A stretch of DNA of 64,000 bases, taken from assembly GCA_900545275.1 (NCBI GenBank), contig UQYG01000010.1:1-64000 (forward strand). The letters run 5' to 3'. The notes under the pieces are model-generated. The model was not told where the DNA came from, did no database searches, and saw nothing but the letters and a program-made list of their open reading frames with translations. Every line of letters begins with the position of its first letter. The stretch's first letter is position 1. Of the stretch, positions 60,685 through 64,000 are shown piece by piece. The DNA is from an uncultured Sutterella sp. (lineage in GTDB: Bacteria; Pseudomonadota; Gammaproteobacteria; Burkholderiales; Burkholderiaceae_F). The position numbers were made by a program, and so were the translations under genes.

Positions 60685-62499
60685 ATGAAAGCATTTTTGA
60701 ACGACGTCCCCGTCCGCTTCACCGAAGGCGAAACGATTCTCGAGGTCGCCCGCCGCGAAGGGGTCTTCATTCCTACGCTCTGCGAATTCGCGGCGCTCCA
60801 CCACCGTCCCGGGACCTGCCGCATGTGTCTCGTGGAAATCGTGGAGAAGGACCGCACGCGCACCGTCACGGCCTGCGACACGCGCATGAAGGAGGGACTT
60901 CGCGTCCGCACGACGGGCACGCAGCTTCGGTCGATGCGCAGGCTGCAGGCGGAACTTCTCTTTGCCGACCACTGCGAGCGCTGTTCGGAGTGTCCGCGCC
61001 ACGGCGACTGCGAACTTCAGACGGTCGCAAAGACCGTGGGACTCGACGTCTCGCGCCTCTCCGGCCGATACGTCGGACGTCACGGCACGGACGCGACGGC
61101 TCCGGCCCTCACCTTCACGCCCGACAAGTGCATCCGGTGCCTGCGGTGCCTCGAGGTCTGCCGTCAGGTTCAGGGCGTGGGCGCCATCACGCTCGAAGGT
61201 TTCGGCACGGGGGCGGCCGTCGGCTTTGACGGCGCCCCCTGGGGCGCGTCCGACCGCTGCATTCAGTGCGGCCAGTGCTCGCTCGTCTGTCCGACGGGCG
61301 CGATCGCCGTGAAGGATCAGGGCGAGCGTGCGCTCGAACTCTTCGAAGATCCCGCCGTCACCACCGTCGTGCAGATCGCCCCGGCCGTGCGCTTCACGAT
61401 CGGCGAAGCCATGGGACGCCCCGCGGGCGAGAATCTCGAGGGCTTCCTCGTCGCCGGCCTCAAGAAGCTCGGCGCCGACCTCGTCTGCGACACGCGTTGG
61501 TCGGCCGACGTGACGATCCTTGAGGAAGGAACGGAGTTGATCGAGCGCCTCGAAAAAATGAAGCGTGAAAACCGGCTCGACCGCCCCGACACGATGTTCA
61601 CCTCGTGCTGCCCGGGCTGGATCAACCACGTGGAAAAGTCGGCTGCGGATCTGATCGACCACATCTCCACGACGCGTTCGCCCCAGGGAATCTTCGGAGC
61701 GCTCGCCAAGACGTGGCTTCCCAAGGCGCTCAAGATCAAGAAGGACCGCATCCGCGTGATTTCGATCATGCCCTGCACGGCGAAGAAGGACGAGGCCGCG
61801 CGTCCCGCCCTCTCCCGCGACGGCGGGCCCGACGTGGATCTTGTGCTCACCGTGCGCGAACTCGCGACGCTCTTTATGCGGCACGGCCTCACGCCCGAGA
61901 CCTTGGCGCCCGCCGCCTTTGACTCTCCCTTCATGACGGAGGCGACCGGCGCGGCGCAGCTCTTTGCAACGACGGGCGGCGTCATGGAGGCGGCCCTTCG
62001 CACGGTCTCGGCCTTGACGGGCGGCCCCCGCACGGCGCACCTTGCGTTCGAGCCTGTTCGCGGCCTAAAGAACGCCAAGGAAGCGACCGTCGAAACCGAC
62101 GAATTCGGAAAACTCCGCGTCGCCGTCGTCTACGGCATCCGCGAGGCGGACCGCATTCTGAAGCTTGTGCGAGAAGGCCGATCGCCCTACCATTTCGTAG
62201 AAGTGATGGCGTGTCCGGGCGGCTGCATCGGCGGGGGCGGCACGAACCGCGGTCCCGCATGGAGCCGCACGCTTCCCGTTCGTCAGGAAGCCGTCTACGA
62301 CGAAGACGCCGCGATGGCGGTGAAGTCCTCGCACGAAAACCCGGACGTCGCGCGTCTCTACCGCGAGTACCTCGGCACGCCCGGCAGCCGTCTCGCGCAC
62401 GACCTTCTGCACACACACTACGGCGACCGGCGTTCGCCTGCGAAGACGCCGCTTTTCCGACAGCTCGTCGTGAAGCTTCACGCCGCCGATTGTGAATAA
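60685..62499 (+). CDS. Group A [FeFe] hydrogenase
   Basis: This 604-residue enzyme would make or oxidise H2. The N-terminus has a 2Fe-2S domain (CEFAALHHRPGTCRMCLVEI ... ACDT). A His-Cys3 cluster site follows (HCERCSECPRHGDCELQ), then two 4Fe-4S sites (CIRCLRCLEVC and CIQCGQCSLVC). The H-cluster motifs are complete: TSCCPGWINH near residue 305, IMPCTAKKDE near 362 and VMACPGGCIGGGGTN near 508. The last motif has Thr where Gln is frequent. A small-subunit-like tail ends the protein. The ATG at 60685 follows GGGGAGAAG. The maturases HydE, HydF and HydG are not in the window. Together with the upstream oxidoreductase it forms an apparent two-subunit NAD(P)H-linked hydrogenase. Confidence 0.93.
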   Translation: MKAFLNDVPVRFTEGETILEVARREGVFIPTLCEFAALHHRPGTCRMCLVEIVEKDRTRTVTACDTRMKEGLRVRTTGTQLRSMRRLQAELLFADHCERCSECPRHGDCELQTVAKTVGLDVSRLSGRYVGRHGTDATAPALTFTPDKCIRCLRCLEVCRQVQGVGAITLEGFGTGAAVGFDGAPWGASDRCIQCGQCSLVCPTGAIAVKDQGERALELFEDPAVTTVVQIAPAVRFTIGEAMGRPAGENLEGFLVAGLKKLGADLVCDTRWSADVTILEEGTELIERLEKMKRENRLDRPDTMFTSCCPGWINHVEKSAADLIDHISTTRSPQGIFGALAKTWLPKALKIKKDRIRVISIMPCTAKKDEAARPALSRDGGPDVDLVLTVRELATLFMRHGLTPETLAPAAFDSPFMTEATGAAQLFATTGGVMEAALRTVSALTGGPRTAHLAFEPVRGLKNAKEATVETDEFGKLRVAVVYGIREADRILKLVREGRSPYHFVEVMACPGGCIGGGGTNRGPAWSRTLPVRQEAVYDEDAAMAVKSSHENPDVARLYREYLGTPGSRLAHDLLHTHYGDRRSPAKTPLFRQLVVKLHAADCE

Positions 62500-62522
62500 T
62501 CCGATTTTTTTAGGAGAGCAAC

Positions 62523-63509
62523 ATGAAGCAACCCGTCCGCATCGCCGTCACCGGTCCCGCCGGTCAGATCGGCTACTCGATTCTCTTTCGCCTCGCTTCG
62601 GGCGCCATGCTCGGCCCCGACCAACCCGTGTCGCTCACGCTCCTTGAGCGTCCCAACCCGACGAGCTCGGCCGCTCTGAAGGGCGTCATGATGGAGCTCG
62701 ACGACTGCGCCTTCCCGACGCTCGCCGAAATGAAGGCCGTGCGTGATCCCGCGGAAGCCTTCGACGGCGCCGAATACGTCTTTCTGATCGGGGCGCGTCC
62801 GCGCGGTCCCGGCATGGAGCGGGCCGACCTCCTCGAGGCGAACGCCTCGATCTTTGAAACTCAAGGCCGAGCCCTCAACGAAGCGGCCTCCCGCAACGTG
62901 AAGGTGCTCGTCGTCGGGAACCCCTGCAACACGAACGCCCGCATCGCGATGCTCAACGCCCCGGATCTGCCGCGCACGGCCTTCTCGGCCCTCCTGCGCC
63001 TCGACCAGAACCGCGCCCTCTCGCAGCTCGCGCAGAAGACCGGCTCGCACGTGACCGACATCCGTCACCTCTGCGTCTGGGGCAACCACGCCCCCACGAT
63101 GGTCTCCGACATCACGCACGCGACCGTCGCGGGCCGTCCCGCCCTTGAGCTTGTCGACGACGCCTGGGTCAAAAACGACTTCATGCCGACCGTCGCCAAG
63201 CGCGGCAGCGCCATCATTCAAGCACGCGGCGCGAGTTCCGCCGCCTCGGCCGCCTCGGCCGCGATCGATCATATGCGCGACTGGGCGCTCGGCTCCAACG
63301 GAGAATGGGTGACGATGGGCGTTCCCTCCGACGGCTCCTACGGCGTGCCCGAAGGACTCGTCTTCGGCTTCCCCTGCATCACGAAGAACGGGCGCTATGA
63401 AATCGTGAAGGATCTTGCACTCACCGACGACATCCGAGCGGGGATCGCGAAGAACGTCGCGGACCTCGAAGCGGAAGCCGCTGCGGTCAAGGCTTTCGTT
63501 CCGGCCTAA
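62523..63509 (+). CDS. mdh: Malate dehydrogenase
   Basis: This 328-residue NAD-dependent enzyme interconverts malate and oxaloacetate. The nucleotide-binding loop is [19 protein letters not shown]. The substrate Arg region is [15 protein letters not shown], followed by [10 protein letters not shown]. The catalytic His lies in [13 protein letters not shown]. The length and the beta-proteobacterial style of the loop fit Mdh of Burkholderiales. The gene starts 23 bp after the hydrogenase with TTAGGAGAG, so it may be co-transcribed. Reductive use toward malate and fumarate would link it to the fumarate-reductase-type flavoprotein at 15.8 kb. Confidence 0.95.
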   Translation: MKQPVRIAVTGPAGQIGYSILFRLASGAMLGPDQPVSLTLLERPNPTSSAALKGVMMELDDCAFPTLAEMKAVRDPAEAFDGAEYVFLIGARPRGPGMERADLLEANASIFETQGRALNEAASRNVKVLVVGNPCNTNARIAMLNAPDLPRTAFSALLRLDQNRALSQLAQKTGSHVTDIRHLCVWGNHAPTMVSDITHATVAGRPALELVDDAWVKNDFMPTVAKRGSAIIQARGASSAASAASAAIDHMRDWALGSNGEWVTMGVPSDGSYGVPEGLVFGFPCITKNGRYEIVKDLALTDDIRAGIAKNVADLEAEAAAVKAFVPA

Positions 63510-63525
63510 GGCGCCGCTACAATGG

Positions 63526-63562
63526 GTGCGTCGCACGCAAAACCGTGCGGCGCACTTTTTTT
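63526..63562 (+). terminator. Rho-independent terminator after mdh
   Basis: GTGCGTCGCACG pairs with CGTGCGGCGCAC around a short A-rich loop and runs into seven T residues, 17 bp after the mdh stop. Confidence 0.9.
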
Positions 63563-63602
63563 GCGCCCTCCGTCAACCGGGCGCACTTCAAAGGAGAGTC
63601 TC

Positions 63603-63983
63603 ATGGAATTCGTTCGTCCTCCCTTCCGCGGAGAAAACAAGGGCCACTACACCGCGGGCGTCATCTCGAAGGGGATGCTCTACGTTTCGGGTCAGCTCTC
63701 GATCGACCCCGACACGCGCGAAGTCGCCAAGGGCGGCATCAAGGACCACGCGCGCCTCGCGCTCGACAATGTCGACCGCGTGCTCAAGGAGGCGGGCGTG
63801 ACGCGAAACGACGTCGTCTTCTGCCGCGTCTACACCCCCGACGTGAAGTACTGGGGGCCGATCAACGAGGTCTACGCCGAGTTTTTCGGCGAGCACAAGC
63901 CCGGGCGCGTCGTCGTCTCGACGACGGAACTCCATTTCGGGTGCCTTGTGGAAATTGAAGCGATCGCGGAGATGCCGGAATGA
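63603..63983 (+). CDS. RidA-family enamine/imine deaminase-like protein
   Basis: This 126-residue YjgF/YER057c/UK114 protein opens with GHYTAGVISKGMLYVSGQLSIDPDTREV, then has ALDNVDRVLKEAGVTRNDVVFCRVYTPDVKYWGPINEVYAEFFGEHKPGRVVV and ends ALIEIEAIA-like LVEIEAIAEMPE. The canonical RidA Arg in the CRVYTPD region region is present, so deaminase activity on reactive enamines is plausible. The subfamily cannot be fixed by eye. AAAGGAGAG precedes the ATG at 63603. The stop overlaps a possible downstream ATG (ATGA), so the next gene is probably in the same operon. Confidence 0.88.
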   Translation: MEFVRPPFRGENKGHYTAGVISKGMLYVSGQLSIDPDTREVAKGGIKDHARLALDNVDRVLKEAGVTRNDVVFCRVYTPDVKYWGPINEVYAEFFGEHKPGRVVVSTTELHFGCLVEIEAIAEMPE

Positions 63984-64000
63984 GAGAACTTTCCTTTGTC
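63980..64000 (+). CDS. Possible start of a downstream gene, cut by the window edge
   Basis: An ATG at 63980 overlaps the RidA-family stop as ATGA and reads MRELSFV to the end of the window. Only the overlap arrangement supports it. Confidence 0.3.

Noticed and set aside
1..64000. CRISPR arrays, tRNA/rRNA genes, insertion sequences or prophage
   Set aside because: No regularly spaced repeats, cloverleaf or rRNA-like segments, transposase motifs or phage genes were seen on either strand.

Overview
The window is a contiguous piece of a GC-rich proteobacterial chromosome. The gene set suggests a Burkholderiales bacterium with an anaerobic or microaerobic, host-associated lifestyle. The best guess is a Sutterellaceae-like gut organism. 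The reasons are an oxygen-independent class III ribonucleotide reductase, an [FeFe] hydrogenase, a Sec-exported fumarate-reductase-type flavoprotein, BamC, GlnD and a complete type II-like cellulose locus. This assignment is inference from gene content; there is no rRNA in the window. I see no CRISPR array, insertion sequence, phage gene, tRNA or rRNA.

Layout. 0.2-1.8 kb holds a small membrane protein and a Sel1-repeat protein. 1.8-4.9 kb (minus strand) is the anaerobic RNR operon nrdD, a separate glycyl-radical-domain gene, and nrdG. About 1.1 kb of repeat-bearing non-coding DNA follows. 6.0-9.9 kb carries two tandem long-chain acyl-CoA synthetases. 10.0-13.5 kb is guaB and guaA behind a terminator-containing leader. 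13.7-18.7 kb holds an Fsr-like MFS exporter, a CYTH protein, the flavoprotein and an unknown membrane protein. At 19.2 kb a formate dehydrogenase cytochrome b gene is interrupted by a TAA stop. 20.4-26.8 kb (all minus) is housekeeping: a small secreted protein, SlyD, two DUF805 proteins, BamC, a methyltransferase, an M50 protease, RNase AM (YciV) and CreA. 27.0-32.0 kb is a very large SNF2 ATPase plus an unknown partner. 32-34.8 kb is a BCCT transporter with an M20 hydrolase. 35.2-39.1 kb is glnD and an aromatic or aspartate aminotransferase.

39.6-57.5 kb is one colinear cellulose locus: bcsQ, bcsA, bcsB, bcsZ, bcsC, an EAL protein, a periplasmic amino-acid-type binding protein, a membrane GGDEF protein, bcsE, bcsF and bcsG. 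Most junctions overlap or are very close, so it probably works as a single unit. c-di-GMP made and degraded by locus-encoded enzymes would act on the PilZ domain of BcsA and on BcsE. BcsZ and BcsC would trim and export the glucan, and BcsF and BcsG would decorate it with phosphoethanolamine. The striking defect is that bcsA carries an in-frame TAG exactly where the conserved Trp of the QxxRW motif should be. This copy therefore looks inactivated, phase-off or mis-sequenced.

57.7-64 kb holds a YheO/DauR-type regulator. It is divergent from a two-gene [FeFe] hydrogenase module in which the electron-transfer partner fuses a NuoF-type iron-sulfur domain to a GltD-like oxidoreductase. Three helically phased palindromes lie in the divergent promoter region. 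The module is followed by mdh and a RidA-family gene. The most interesting items are the split NrdD, the amber codon at the catalytic Trp of BcsA, the binding-protein/EAL/GGDEF insertion inside the bcs locus, the hydrogenase module and several unexplained repeated or palindromic intergenic motifs.
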